Below are positions 24,179 through 31,858 of a stretch of DNA of 37,266 nucleotides, in pieces; position 1 is the stretch's first letter, and every line of letters starts with the position of its first letter. Source of the DNA: UBA5972 sp964466385 (GTDB lineage: Bacteria > Pseudomonadota > Alphaproteobacteria > Rhodobacterales > Rhodobacteraceae); NCBI GenBank assembly GCA_964466385.1, contig CAYXNM010000006.1:1-37266 (forward strand), given 5' to 3'. The notes under the pieces were generated by a model. That model was not told where the DNA came from and did no database searches. It was given only the letters and a program-made list of their open reading frames with translations. Made by a program: the position numbers and the translations under genes.

Positions 24179-25027
24179 TTACTCGGATACCTTTTCCCCC
24201 GCTTTCACCGCGTCCCAAAGCGCGTCCATCTCTGCAAGGTCGGATTGGGACGGGGATTTTCCCAAGGCACGCAGCCTTTCTTCAACGCCGCTGAAACGGC
24301 GCTCGAATTTCCGGTTTGCGGCGCGAAGCGCGTTTTCGGGGTCGACCCCGAGATGGCGCGCAAGATTGGCCATGACAAAAATCAGATCGCCGAATTCCTC
24401 CTCGATCGCGGGCAGGGAATGTGACGCGCGCGCTTGGGTCAGTTCGCGTGTTTCCTCGGCGATCTTGTCCAGAACCTTGTCTGCGTCGGGCCAGTCAAAC
24501 CCGACCCGCGCGGCCCGGTTTTGCAGTTTCAGGGCGCGGGTCAGCGCCGGAAGGTTGCCCGCCACCCCGGACAGGGCACTTTCCCGGTGCGAAGGTTTCC
24601 CGGCCCGCTCGCGTGATTTGATCTCTTCCCAGTCGCGGGTTTGCTGGGCGGGTGTCTTGTCGCGGCTTTCGGCGCCAAAGACATGCGGGTGACGGTCGAT
24701 CATCTTGTCGGAGACCGCATCGGCAACGCTGTCAAAGTCAAAAAGACCGGCTTCGTGCCCCATCTGGGCGTGGTAGACGACCTGCAACAGTAAATCCCCC
24801 AATTCACCTTCCAGATCATCCATTTGACCCATTTCAATCGCGTCGGCGACTTCGTAGGCCTCCTCGATCGTATAAGGCGCGATGGTCTGAAAAGTCTGCG
24901 CGATGTCCCAGGGGCAACCGTTTTCGGGATCGCGCAGGCGCGCCATGATTGCGCGCAGGCGCCCGACACCACCACCGGGCTGCATACAGAGGCTGTCGCC
25001 GGTCCTGGTCTTGCTGGATTTTGTCAT
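24179..25027 (-). CDS. mazG: Nucleoside triphosphate pyrophosphohydrolase
   Basis: 282-residue MazG with two tandem MazG domains, hydrolysing (d)NTPs to NMP and PPi as a housekeeping function. In the first domain, CPWDIAQTFQTIAPYTIEEA (about 38-57) and EGELGDLLLQVVYHAQMG (about 73-90) provide the ExxE and ExxD metal-binding motifs. In the second, EETRELTQA (about 192-200) and EEEFGDLIFVMANLARHLG (about 209-227) repeat the pattern. Length matches E. coli MazG. It has about a 15-residue Lys/Thr-rich N-terminal extension before the first domain. The start at 25027 has only a weak upstream site. Divergent from the M20 amidohydrolase with 66 bases between starts; the iron-binding protein gene follows after 72 bases. 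Confidence 0.96.
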   Translation of the reverse strand: MTKSSKTRTGDSLCMQPGGGVGRLRAIMARLRDPENGCPWDIAQTFQTIAPYTIEEAYEVADAIEMGQMDDLEGELGDLLLQVVYHAQMGHEAGLFDFDSVADAVSDKMIDRHPHVFGAESRDKTPAQQTRDWEEIKSRERAGKPSHRESALSGVAGNLPALTRALKLQNRAARVGFDWPDADKVLDKIAEETRELTQARASHSLPAIEEEFGDLIFVMANLARHLGVDPENALRAANRKFERRFSGVEERLRALGKSPSQSDLAEMDALWDAVKAGEKVSE

Positions 25028-25093
25028 TGTTCAATTCCGAGAAATCGGCAAGGTTCCCTCCAGATTATCAACCTGACCGCCGGAGTCCAACAC

Positions 25094-26257
25094 ATGCCGA
25101 TCATCAACCGCATTGCCGAGTTTCACGAAGACATGAAAACGTGGCGGCAGCATATTCACGCCAACCCCGAACTAACCTTTGATTGCCACGAAACCGCGGC
25201 TTTTGTCGTTGCGCGGCTGCGTGAATTTGGGATTACGGATATTCACGAGGGGATTGCAACCTCGGGCGTTGTGGCAATCATCGAGGGGCAGGGACCGGGC
25301 AAGACGATCGGGCTGCGCGCGGATATGGATGCGTTGCCCTTGCAGGAAATCCGCGACCATCCCTACAAATCAAAGGTTGACGGGAAAATGCACGCCTGTG
25401 GCCACGACGGTCACACGACGATGCTGCTGGGCGCCGCGCGATATCTGGCGGAAACGCGAAATTTCTCGGGGCGCGTCGCGCTTATCTTTCAACCCGCCGA
25501 GGAGGGCGGCGGCGGCGGTGAGGTGATGTGTCAGGAAGGGATCATGGATGATTTTGATATCAGCCAGGTTTACGGCATTCACAACGCCCCCGGCTTTCCT
25601 CTGGGCACATTCATGGGGAATTCCGGTCCGGTTCTGGCCGCCGCTGACACGTTTCGCATCGATATTACAGGCATGGGTGGGCATGGGGCCGAGCCTGAAA
25701 ATACGATTGATCCTGTGCAGGCGGCGGTTCAGGTCGTTCAGGCCATACAGACAATTTCGTCGCGCAATGTGTCGGCGATGGACAATCTTGTGATCTCGGT
25801 GACGCAAATTCACACAGGCACAGTTGACAACATCATTCCCCACAACGCGTTCGTTGGCGGCACGGTGCGCACGTTACGCAAACCGGTTCAGGCCAAAGTG
25901 GTCGAACGTCTGCAAGCGATATGCGAGGGCGTCGGGACGTTGTTCAGCGCGACGATCAAACTGGATTATGAATATGGCTACCCGCCTACGGTCAACCACG
26001 CCGCCGAGACCGATTTTGCCTTTGACGTGGCACGCGGCATAACAGGCCGCGAAAATGTCATCGCTGACTGTCCGCCGATCATGGCGTCCGAGGATTTCGC
26101 TTATATGCTGGAAGCACGTCCCGGCGCTTATCTGATGATCGGACAGGGCGATGGCGCGACGGTTCATCATCCGGAATATAATTTCAATGACGAGCTTTCC
26201 CCGATCGGAGCGAGCTATTTCGTGAAACTCGTGGAAACGGCGCAACCCGTCGGTTGA
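25094..26257 (+). CDS. M20-family amidohydrolase (hippurate hydrolase / N-acyl-amino-acid hydrolase type)
   Basis: 387-residue metallo-aminoacylase. ADMDALPLQE (about 77-86), HACGHDGHTTMLLGAARYL (about 100-118) and FQPAEEGGGGG (about 133-143) supply the binuclear metal-site residues, with Glu138 in the catalytic position. The dimerisation lid follows, beginning TGMGGHGAEPENTIDP, and MASEDFAYMLEARPG (about 331-345) gives the last metal ligand. It hydrolyses N-acyl amino acids, with the exact acyl group unknown; hippurate or N-acetyl substrates are typical. The ATG at 25094 is used because CGGAG lies 9 bases upstream; the frame extends to 24824, but that extension overlaps mazG and lacks family sequence. 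Confidence 0.94.
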   Translation: MPIINRIAEFHEDMKTWRQHIHANPELTFDCHETAAFVVARLREFGITDIHEGIATSGVVAIIEGQGPGKTIGLRADMDALPLQEIRDHPYKSKVDGKMHACGHDGHTTMLLGAARYLAETRNFSGRVALIFQPAEEGGGGGEVMCQEGIMDDFDISQVYGIHNAPGFPLGTFMGNSGPVLAAADTFRIDITGMGGHGAEPENTIDPVQAAVQVVQAIQTISSRNVSAMDNLVISVTQIHTGTVDNIIPHNAFVGGTVRTLRKPVQAKVVERLQAICEGVGTLFSATIKLDYEYGYPPTVNHAAETDFAFDVARGITGRENVIADCPPIMASEDFAYMLEARPGAYLMIGQGDGATVHHPEYNFNDELSPIGASYFVKLVETAQPVG

Positions 26258-26326
26258 GCGCGCGCAGATCCCGGCGGGCGGACAATGGATATTTGAACCA
26301 CAAAGACGACGTGTTCACCAAGGCGT

Positions 26327-26345
26327 GCCGGGCGCCGCACCCGGC
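26327..26345. terminator. Small hairpin between M20 hydrolase and phosphoribosyltransferase genes
   Basis: GCCGGG (26327-26332) pairs with CCCGGC (26340-26345) around 7 bases, 12 bases past the minus-strand stop codon. No T tract, so a weak candidate. Confidence 0.35.
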
Positions 26346-26357
26346 GGCAACGTCTGG

Positions 26358-26861
26358 TCAGTCCTTGCCGCGATAGGGTTCCACATACTGGAGTGCCATG
26401 TCCCAGGGAAAGAAAATCCACGTGTCCTGACTGACTTCGGTGATGTAGGTTTCGACCTGCACGCGTCCTTTTGGTTTGGCATAGACGGTCGCGTAATGGG
26501 CATTGGGGAACTGGCCGCGGACGACTTCGAGTGTGCGCCCCGTATCCACGAGGTCGTCGATGATCAGAACACCCGTGCCGTCGCCGAGCAATTCCTTGTC
26601 GGGTGATTTCAGGACCACGGCCTCGGACTGGGCCTGATGATCGTAAGATTTGACCGAGATCGTGTCCACGGTGCGAATATCAAGTTCACGCGCGACGATC
26701 ATCGCCGGCGCCATGCCGCCCCTGGTGATGGCGACCACGGCTTTCCAGGCGCCATCGTCCGGCCCGTGGCCGTCCAGGCGCCAGGCCAGCGCGCGGCTGT
26801 CGCGGTGCATCTGGTCCCAACTGACGTGAAACCCTTTTTCGTGAGGCAGGCGCTCGGACAT
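26358..26861 (-). CDS. gpt: Xanthine-guanine phosphoribosyltransferase
   Basis: 167-residue purine salvage enzyme converting guanine, xanthine or hypoxanthine plus PRPP to the nucleotide. VAITRGGMAPAMIVARELD (about 40-58) and GTGVLIIDDLVDTGRTLEVV (about 95-114), the latter with the PRPP-binding DDLVDTG signature, fix the family. The protein also shows SWDQMHRDSRALAWRL near the N-terminus, typical of XGPRT. The start is either of two consecutive ATGs at 26864 and 26861; the second has the better-spaced GGGAG. The first ATG overlaps the fabI stop as ATGATG, so the two genes are coupled. Coupling of a salvage enzyme to fatty-acid synthesis has no obvious functional logic. Confidence 0.92.
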   Translation of the reverse strand: MSERLPHEKGFHVSWDQMHRDSRALAWRLDGHGPDDGAWKAVVAITRGGMAPAMIVARELDIRTVDTISVKSYDHQAQSEAVVLKSPDKELLGDGTGVLIIDDLVDTGRTLEVVRGQFPNAHYATVYAKPKGRVQVETYITEVSQDTWIFFPWDMALQYVEPYRGKD

Positions 26862-27679
26862 CATTTTCTCCCGGTGACGACATCGATATCTGGCGCATCG
26901 ACCGCTTTCATTCCCACGGAATGATAGCCCGCGTCCACATGCACGATCTCTCCGGTCACGCCGGAAGCCAGATCGGACAAGAGGTAAAGCGCCGATTTGC
27001 CCACGTCCTCGATCGTGACGTTGCGGCGGAGCGGTGCATTCAGTTCGTTCCATTTCATGATATAGCGAAAATCGCCGATCCCGCTGGCGGCCAGTGTCTT
27101 GACCGTGCCCGCCGAAATCGCGTTCACGCGAATGCGGTCTTTACCCAGATCCTCGGCCAGATAGCGCACCGACGCTTCCAGAGCGGCCTTGGCCACACCC
27201 ATCACGTTGTAATGCGGCATGACCTTTTCCGCGCCATAATAGGTCAGCGTCAGAAGCGAGCCGCCATCCGGCATCATCTTTTCGGCACGCTGCGCAACGG
27301 CGGTGAAGGAATAAACCGATATATCCATCGAGGTACGAAAGTTTCCCGCGCTGGTATCGACATAGCGCCCGCGCAGTTCGTTCTTGTCGGAAAAACCGAT
27401 GGCGTGAACGACAAAATCAAGGCTGCCCCAGCTGTTGGCGAGATCGGCAAACAGACCATCCAGCGACGCCTCGTCCGTGACGTCGCATTCGATCACCTTC
27501 TTGACGCCAATACTGTCGGCCAGCGGACGCACGCGCTTGCCCAATGCCTCGCCCTGGTAGGAAAACGCCATTTCGGCCCCCTGAGCTGCGCAAGCCCTGG
27601 CAATTCCCCATGCAATCGAACGGTCATTGGCGACACCCATGACCAATCCGCGCTTGCCTTGCATCAACCCTTTGGACAT
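26861..27679 (-). CDS. fabI: Enoyl-[acyl-carrier-protein] reductase (NADH)
   Basis: 272-residue short-chain dehydrogenase-type enoyl-ACP reductase of the fatty-acid synthesis cycle. GLVMGVANDRSIAWGIA (about 11-27) is the cofactor motif typical of FabI, AFSYQGEALGKRV (about 39-51) follows, and YYGAEKVMPHYNVMGVAKAALE (split here for reading: YYGAEK at about 150, then YNVMGVAK) contains the Tyr-x6-Lys catalytic pair. IRVNAISAGTVKTLAASGI (about 186-204) lies next to the substrate loop. An upstream in-frame ATG at 27703 adds 8 residues; the ATG at 27679 is preferred because a GGGGGA site precedes it and MxxGLMxGKRGLVMG is the family start. Divergent from pdxH. Confidence 0.96.
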   Translation of the reverse strand: MSKGLMQGKRGLVMGVANDRSIAWGIARACAAQGAEMAFSYQGEALGKRVRPLADSIGVKKVIECDVTDEASLDGLFADLANSWGSLDFVVHAIGFSDKNELRGRYVDTSAGNFRTSMDISVYSFTAVAQRAEKMMPDGGSLLTLTYYGAEKVMPHYNVMGVAKAALEASVRYLAEDLGKDRIRVNAISAGTVKTLAASGIGDFRYIMKWNELNAPLRRNVTIEDVGKSALYLLSDLASGVTGEIVHVDAGYHSVGMKAVDAPDIDVVTGRK

Positions 27680-27821
27680 TCTCGCATCCCCCCATGCAAT
27701 CATTCACAGTCGTTTAGGCGAAACCCCCGCGACCATCAAGCCTGTCGGTTATGCTTTTGCACTGGTCATCGCGTTATTTATGGGACAATTTGCGAAGAAG
27801 CAGATGAGAAGGGTGCGCCCA

Positions 27822-28427
27822 ATGATGGCGAAATCGGGCATGTTTTCGGGTGACGATCCGTTCGTCATCGCGCGTCGCTGGCTGGGCGAAGCGGAAACCA
27901 GGGAACCCAACGACCCCAATGCAATTGCCCTTGGAACGGTCGATGCAGACGGGTTGCCCAATGTCCGGATGGTCTTGCTGAAGGAAATCGAAACGGGCGC
28001 GTTCGTGTTTTACACCAATTACGGCAGTGCAAAAGCGCAGGAACTGGACAGTGCGGGCAAAGCCGCTTTTGTAATCCACTGGAAGTCCCTGCGCCGGCAG
28101 ATCCGGGTGCGGGGGCTTGTTTCGCGCGAGGATGGGCCGAAGGCGGATGCCTATTATGCCTCGCGATCGCTTCAAAGCCGTCTGGGGGCATGGGCTTCGC
28201 GCCAATCCCAGCCGTTGGCCTCGCGCGCGCGGTTGCTTGCCAAGGTCGCAAAGGTCACGGCCGTCAAGGGACCGTCGGTGTCGCGTCCGCCGTTCTGGGG
28301 CGGGTATCGAATCGTGCCAACCGAGATGGAATTCTGGGCGGACGGCGATTTTCGGTTGCATGACCGGTTCAAATGGACACGCAAGAACGCAATGTCTGAT
28401 TGGACCGTCGAACGTCTGAACCCCTGA
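27822..28427 (+). CDS. pdxH: Pyridoxamine 5'-phosphate oxidase
   Basis: FMN-dependent enzyme forming pyridoxal 5'-phosphate from PNP or PMP. 201 residues with the chosen ATG. LGTVDADGLPNVRMVLLKE (about 35-53) and FVFYTNYGSAKAQELD (about 59-74) are FMN-binding motifs, VIHWKSLRRQIRVRGLV (about 82-98) follows, and the C-terminal WGGYRIVPTEMEFWADGDFR (about 163-182), then LHDRFKWTR and W-x-VERLNP, form the PNPOx dimerisation end. The ATG at 27822 has AAGGGTG upstream; ATGs at 27804 and 27825 are alternatives, and the frame is open to 27627. Starts 143 bases from the divergent fabI and is followed after 156 bases by the cold-shock gene. Confidence 0.95.
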   Translation: MMAKSGMFSGDDPFVIARRWLGEAETREPNDPNAIALGTVDADGLPNVRMVLLKEIETGAFVFYTNYGSAKAQELDSAGKAAFVIHWKSLRRQIRVRGLVSREDGPKADAYYASRSLQSRLGAWASRQSQPLASRARLLAKVAKVTAVKGPSVSRPPFWGGYRIVPTEMEFWADGDFRLHDRFKWTRKNAMSDWTVERLNP

Positions 28428-28583
28428 ATCAATTGTCAGACGTATATTTTCAACAGCGATCGGGCGATCAGGCAGGAGAGCGGCCTCGGCCCCATAGCGG
28501 GGCGCGAATAAGAGTAGCCGGACCAGAATTATCGTGCTACTGTTTCCGTTACGCAGGGTCAACTTGAGGGTAACTTTGGACAG

Positions 28584-29111
28584 GTGGAAAAAAAAGAAAC
28601 GGTGAGAGGCCAGGTCAAGTGGTTTGATACCACCAAAGGCTTTGGCTTCATTGTCGCTGAGGGTTGCAAGTCGGATATCTTGCTGCACGCAAACGTTTTG
28701 CGAAGCTATGGACGAAGTTCCATTGCGGGAAACGCGGGAATAGAAGTGTATGTGCAACGGACCGAACGCGGGTGTCAGGCGACAGAGATACTGGGGATCG
28801 ACAGTCCCGAAGCAAAAAGCGGATTTGCGGTGATCGAGCAGATGCTCGGCGAGGGTGTGGTCGTCAACCCCCGCTCAAAGCTGCAACCCGCGCGCGTCAA
28901 ATGGTTTGACCGCGGCAAGGGGTTCGGTTTCGTGAACGCATTCGGCGATCAGAACGATATCTTTGTGCATATGGAGGTTCTGCATCATTGCGGTATCGCC
29001 GAGTTGCAGCCCGGCGAGGCGGTGGCGGTCCGCACGGCGGACGGCCCGCGGGGTTTGATGGCCTGGGACGTGCGTGTCTGGGACCATGTGCTTGATGAAA
29101 AGGACGGCTGA
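28584..29111 (+). CDS. Two-domain cold-shock (CSD) protein
   Basis: 175-residue protein with two cold-shock domains, a form common in alphaproteobacteria. CSD1 covers about residues 6-72, with KWFDTTKGFGFIV as RNP1 and DILLHANVL as a variant RNP2 (normally DIFVH). CSD2 covers about 102-168, with KWFDRGKGFGFV and DIFVHMEVL, the canonical forms. The divergence of the first RNP2 suggests the second domain is the better nucleic-acid binder. The start is a GTG at 28584 with a weak GGA upstream. Its 5' region contains a GCCCC-ATAGC-GGGGC hairpin at 28489-28503. It directly abuts the DUF192 gene (TGA then TTG), so they are probably co-transcribed. Confidence 0.92.
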   Translation: MEKKETVRGQVKWFDTTKGFGFIVAEGCKSDILLHANVLRSYGRSSIAGNAGIEVYVQRTERGCQATEILGIDSPEAKSGFAVIEQMLGEGVVVNPRSKLQPARVKWFDRGKGFGFVNAFGDQNDIFVHMEVLHHCGIAELQPGEAVAVRTADGPRGLMAWDVRVWDHVLDEKDG

Positions 29112-29573
29112 TTGCGTTTTGCCCTGATTCTGGTTTTCGTCAGCGCGTTTGCAACGAACGCGGACGCCATGTGCGCGGACAACCAGGTTTCCCTGCGCGG
29201 ACCCTGGGGCGAAGCGGTTTTCAATGTCGAGATTGCCGCGGATGACAAATCCCGCTCAAAAGGGTTGATGTTTCGCAAGAGCCTGCCGGTTTTCTCGGGG
29301 ATGCTGTTCATATACGATCAACCTCAACACGCGCGTTTCTGGATGAAGAATACGCTCATTCCGCTGGATATGCTGTTTCTGGACACCAAAGGCGTCGTCA
29401 GGAACATCCACAGGATGGCGGAACCGGGCAGCCTGGACATTATCGACGGCGGACGTGGCATTCTTGAGGTTCTGGAAATTGACGGCGGGGTCAGCGATCA
29501 GCTTGGAATCGACGTCGGCAGCCAGCTTCGCCATCCGTCCTTTGGCGACGGCGCGGCCTGGGGGTGCGAGTAG
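29112..29573 (+). CDS. Exported DUF192 family protein
   Basis: 153-residue protein with a TTG start immediately after the cold-shock gene stop. Residues 1-19 form a signal peptide (FALILVFVSAFATNADA). The mature domain matches DUF192: SKGLMFRKSLPVFSGMLFIY (about 49-68), RFWMKNTLIPLDMLFLD (about 76-92) and GGRGILEVLEIDGGVSDQLG (about 116-135). The (F/W)WMKNT pattern is the family hallmark. Biochemical role is not established. Periplasmic location is inferred. No separate promoter or strong ribosome-binding site is visible, which supports translational coupling to the cold-shock gene. Followed by tRNA-Pro. Confidence 0.92.
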   Translation: MRFALILVFVSAFATNADAMCADNQVSLRGPWGEAVFNVEIAADDKSRSKGLMFRKSLPVFSGMLFIYDQPQHARFWMKNTLIPLDMLFLDTKGVVRNIHRMAEPGSLDIIDGGRGILEVLEIDGGVSDQLGIDVGSQLRHPSFGDGAAWGCE

Positions 29574-29642
29574 ACCGGAAATCCGGACCGGACCCGTTCC
29601 TGCGCGCCTTGCCACAAATCAATCCGTCCAACCAGATTACGC

Positions 29643-29671
29643 TTTTCAAACCCTGTGGCCCCATGTAGTAG
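29643..29671 (+). promoter_or_regulatory. Possible promoter of tRNA-Pro
   Basis: TTTTCA (29643-29648), 17 bases, then TAGTAG (29666-29671), placing a start site a few bases before the tRNA at 29684. The hexamers only loosely match a sigma-70-type consensus. Confidence 0.35.
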
Positions 29672-29683
29672 GCAGCAGAGGTT

Positions 29684-29760
29684 CGGGGCGTGGCGCAGCC
29701 TGGTAGCGCGACGGTTTTGGGTACCGTAGGTCGTGAGTTCGAATCTCGCCGCCCCGACCA
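29684..29760 (+). tRNA. tRNA-Pro (anticodon UGG)
   Basis: 77 bases including an encoded CCA. The acceptor stem CGGGGCG (29684-29690) pairs with CGCCCCG (29750-29756). The anticodon arm is ACGGT-TTTGGGT-ACCGT, so the 7-base loop reads TTTGGGT with anticodon TGG (proline, reads CCA and probably other CCN codons). The TPsiC loop TTCGAAT is intact within GAGTTCGAATCTC. A GTTTTT run follows directly after the CCA and may help termination. Confidence 0.98.
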
Positions 29761-29808
29761 GTTTTTCCGCCGGAAACGCGGCGCGATCTAGCGACAGGGC
29801 CGGTCTTT

Positions 29809-31326
29809 ATGCCCCTCAATCGACGATACCTCTGGGCGTGGGCATTCGCGGCGGTTGCTGTCATTCTCTTTCAGTTCTATTTCCCGATCGTCAGCGACGA
29901 AGCCTATTTCGTGTCCTGGGGCAAGCGTTTCGCCTTTGGCTTTTACGATCATCCCCCCTTGCCGGGATGGGTGTCGTTCGTGCTTTGGCGCCTTGGCGCG
30001 CTTGTCGGCCTTGAGACCCAAGGGGGTCTGCACCGGTTGTTCTCGCTTGTTCTGGGTGGTGCGTCGATCCTGCTGATCGTCAGGCGGGCGACACTGTTGG
30101 GGATGCCTGCGCCGGGCCGTGCGGGGGTGATGGTCGCGTTGGTGCCGGGCTATCTGGTCCTGTTCAATCTCTATCTCAACGACACGTTGCTGGCGTTCAC
30201 CGCGCTCGTTTTCGTGCTTGCCTGCGAACAGGCCTTTCGCGCGGAAAGGAATGTTGCGCTCGCCGTTGTGATCGCGGGGCTGGCCTTTGCGGCGATGCTG
30301 CTGACCAAGTACAACGGAGCGGTGATTTATCTGGGCGTGCTGGTGGCGCTTTTGAGCTGGCCTGCCGGTTGGCGGTTCCTGTTTACGCGCATGGTTGGCA
30401 TTTCGCTTGTGGCGCTGGTGCCGTTCCTTGCGCATCTTTGGTGGAACTGGACACATTGCAGCGTCAATCTGGCCTTCAATTTCGGCTTTCGGAACGATCA
30501 CGCGACGGGACTGGGGCCGCTTTGGGTGCTGTGGAGCATGATCGTCATGTCGGCCCTTTTGGGGTTTCTGGCCACCGGCTCGATCATCGCGGCGGTTCGA
30601 AACGGGCGTGCGGTCGGGTTTTTCGCGCGGGTTTTTGTCGCCAGCCTGTTTCTGATGCTGGTCGTTTCCGTTCTTCGCCGTGATTTCGGGGTGAACTGGG
30701 GCGCGCCGCTTGGGTTTCTGGCGATGCTGGCGCTGGCGGAAAGCGGTCTGGTGCACGGGCGGCTGGCGATCCTGGGCGGGGCGGTGCTGTCCGCCCTCAG
30801 CGTGGGTCCGCTCGTCTTTGTGGTGGCGGCATTGCAGAGCGGCCTGATCAGGGCTGACAATTTCGCCTCAGCGCTTCAGGTCCATTCAATTGCGCTTCAT
30901 CTGGATCTGGCCGACGGGACGCTGGCGGACAAACTGCGCCCGCTCGGCAAGGGCCGGACCATCGGTGCGATGGAATATGGCATCGGCGCGGGTTTTGACA
31001 TTGCCGGGTTCAGGGACGTCACCGTATTCTCGCGCTCGGTGTTTGGCCGCAATCAGGATCTCTCCACCGATTTTCTTGAACTCGACGGCAAGGATTTTCT
31101 GGTGTTGGCCAATGCGCCCATGCGTGCGGAGGCCTTTGTGAATACCTTTTTTGATTCGTCTCAAAAGCAACTTATTCAAACCGCGCGCGGCACGTACGAG
31201 GTCTATCAGGCCAATGGGTTTCATGCCGAATCCTATCGGTTGAACTGGATTTTACCAATGATGGCAAAGTATTACGACCAGTCCCCAATTCCCTTTGGCG
31301 CCTGTTACATGGACCGGTACCGCTAG
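29809..31326 (+). CDS. GT39 (PMT/ArnT-like) integral membrane glycosyltransferase
   Basis: 505-residue multi-pass membrane protein resembling dolichyl- or undecaprenyl-phosphate sugar transferases of family GT39/GT83. Near the N-terminus, SDEAYFVSWGKRFAFGFYDH, followed by PPLPGW (about 27-52), supplies the conserved Asp-Glu of the first extracytoplasmic loop and the DHPPL motif. A further conserved block includes LLTKYNGAVIY (about 164-174), and roughly ten hydrophobic segments extend to about residue 350. The last ~150 residues are soluble (periplasmic inferred) and less conserved. Donor and acceptor are unknown; lipid A, lipoprotein or polysaccharide targets are all possible. The start has only a weak AGGG upstream. 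No partner polyprenyl-phosphate sugar synthase is adjacent. Confidence 0.88.
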   Translation: MPLNRRYLWAWAFAAVAVILFQFYFPIVSDEAYFVSWGKRFAFGFYDHPPLPGWVSFVLWRLGALVGLETQGGLHRLFSLVLGGASILLIVRRATLLGMPAPGRAGVMVALVPGYLVLFNLYLNDTLLAFTALVFVLACEQAFRAERNVALAVVIAGLAFAAMLLTKYNGAVIYLGVLVALLSWPAGWRFLFTRMVGISLVALVPFLAHLWWNWTHCSVNLAFNFGFRNDHATGLGPLWVLWSMIVMSALLGFLATGSIIAAVRNGRAVGFFARVFVASLFLMLVVSVLRRDFGVNWGAPLGFLAMLALAESGLVHGRLAILGGAVLSALSVGPLVFVVAALQSGLIRADNFASALQVHSIALHLDLADGTLADKLRPLGKGRTIGAMEYGIGAGFDIAGFRDVTVFSRSVFGRNQDLSTDFLELDGKDFLVLANAPMRAEAFVNTFFDSSQKQLIQTARGTYEVYQANGFHAESYRLNWILPMMAKYYDQSPIPFGACYMDRYR

Positions 31327-31613
31327 GTTCGCCGAATTCGGGTATTTCGCGGCCCGCAAAACCGCGCCGGACCGGGACGCGTTGAAAACCCCGCCAATGC
31401 GAATCGCGTTTTCGCCAAAACCTGCGCCATGGAGCAAAGGGACGGTCGCACGCACCGCGAAATTGTTGGTTCAAGGCGCAAAACGAAACGTTTGATTTTG
31501 TTTGCTTTGCGGGGATCGGATTCCTGCGCGCCCGCGGGGTCGGGCCGTCCCGGCTGTTGCGGCCGGAAATATGATCGCTGTTTCCGTTTCACCATCGTGG
31601 TATCGTGCATCTA

Positions 31614-31636
31614 GTGGTTAATATGCCGTCAACCAC
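31614..31636. promoter_or_regulatory. Inverted repeat upstream of nrdJ, with CtrA-like spacing
   Basis: GTGGTT (31614-31619) and AACCAC (31631-31636) are perfect arms separated by 11 bases. Inside lies TTAA-N7-TCAA (31618-31632), one base from the CtrA consensus TTAA-N7-TTAA. It may be an operator; the binding protein is not determined from sequence. Confidence 0.35.
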
Positions 31637-31693
31637 AAAATGTGACGAAATCGTGAATAAATTCGTTGACGACGACCCGGTGATTACGTCACC

Positions 31694-31730
31694 TTGTAGC
31701 GACCAACCGTGATTGCACAATATCTTGTAT
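31694..31730 (+). promoter_or_regulatory. Probable nrdJ promoter overlapped by an NrdR-box-like palindrome
   Basis: TTGTAG (31694-31699), 17 bases and ACAATA (31717-31722) form a weak -35/-10 pair. GCACAATATCTTGTAT (31715-31730) covers the -10 and resembles the NrdR consensus ACACwATATaTwGTGT. Only one box is clear, whereas NrdR usually uses two boxes about three helical turns apart. Repression by NrdR of this ribonucleotide reductase gene would fit its known targets. Confidence 0.55.
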
Positions 31731-31738
31731 CAGACAAA

Positions 31739-31772
31739 CGAAGTAGGGGGATACTTCGGCAGGAGACCTGTC
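31739..31772 (+). promoter_or_regulatory. Two abutting hairpins in the nrdJ leader, the second resembling a B12 box
   Basis: Hairpin 1: CGAAGTA (31739-31745) pairs with TACTTCG (31752-31758) around GGGGGA. Hairpin 2: GGCAGG (31758-31763) pairs with CCTGTC (31767-31772), with one G-U, around AGA; the two share base 31758. The core CAGGAGACCTGTC is close to the cobalamin-riboswitch B12 box (consensus AGYCMGGAGACCKGCC). No other conserved cobalamin aptamer element such as GCCACTG is seen upstream, so a complete riboswitch is unlikely. Confidence 0.45.
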
Positions 31773-31858
31773 TTTTGCAGCTGGAAATCAACAAGGGCGC
31801 GGCGGATCAACCGCACGGCCCGCAAAACGGAACTACAAGAAAACGCGATGGGGCAGAA

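Larger units (their letters stand above)
31327..31858. other. 532-base intergenic region upstream of nrdJ
   Basis: No credible coding frame. The first ~230 bases show nothing beyond short G+C-rich palindromes such as CCGAATTCGG just after the glycosyltransferase stop. From about 31560 the sequence becomes more A+T-rich and holds a 6-base-arm inverted repeat, a possible promoter with NrdR box, and two abutting hairpins; all three are listed separately. Confidence 0.7.

Noticed and set aside
31632..31647. Second NrdR box around the CACA-AAA-TGTG sequence
   Set aside because: The palindrome has an odd centre and lies about 82 bases from the first box, unlike the usual three-turn spacing.
31560..31858. 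Complete cobalamin riboswitch upstream of nrdJ
   Set aside because: Only a B12-box-like hairpin is present. No GCCACTG element or other conserved aptamer segments are seen, and the likely transcription start near 31730 leaves too little leader upstream.
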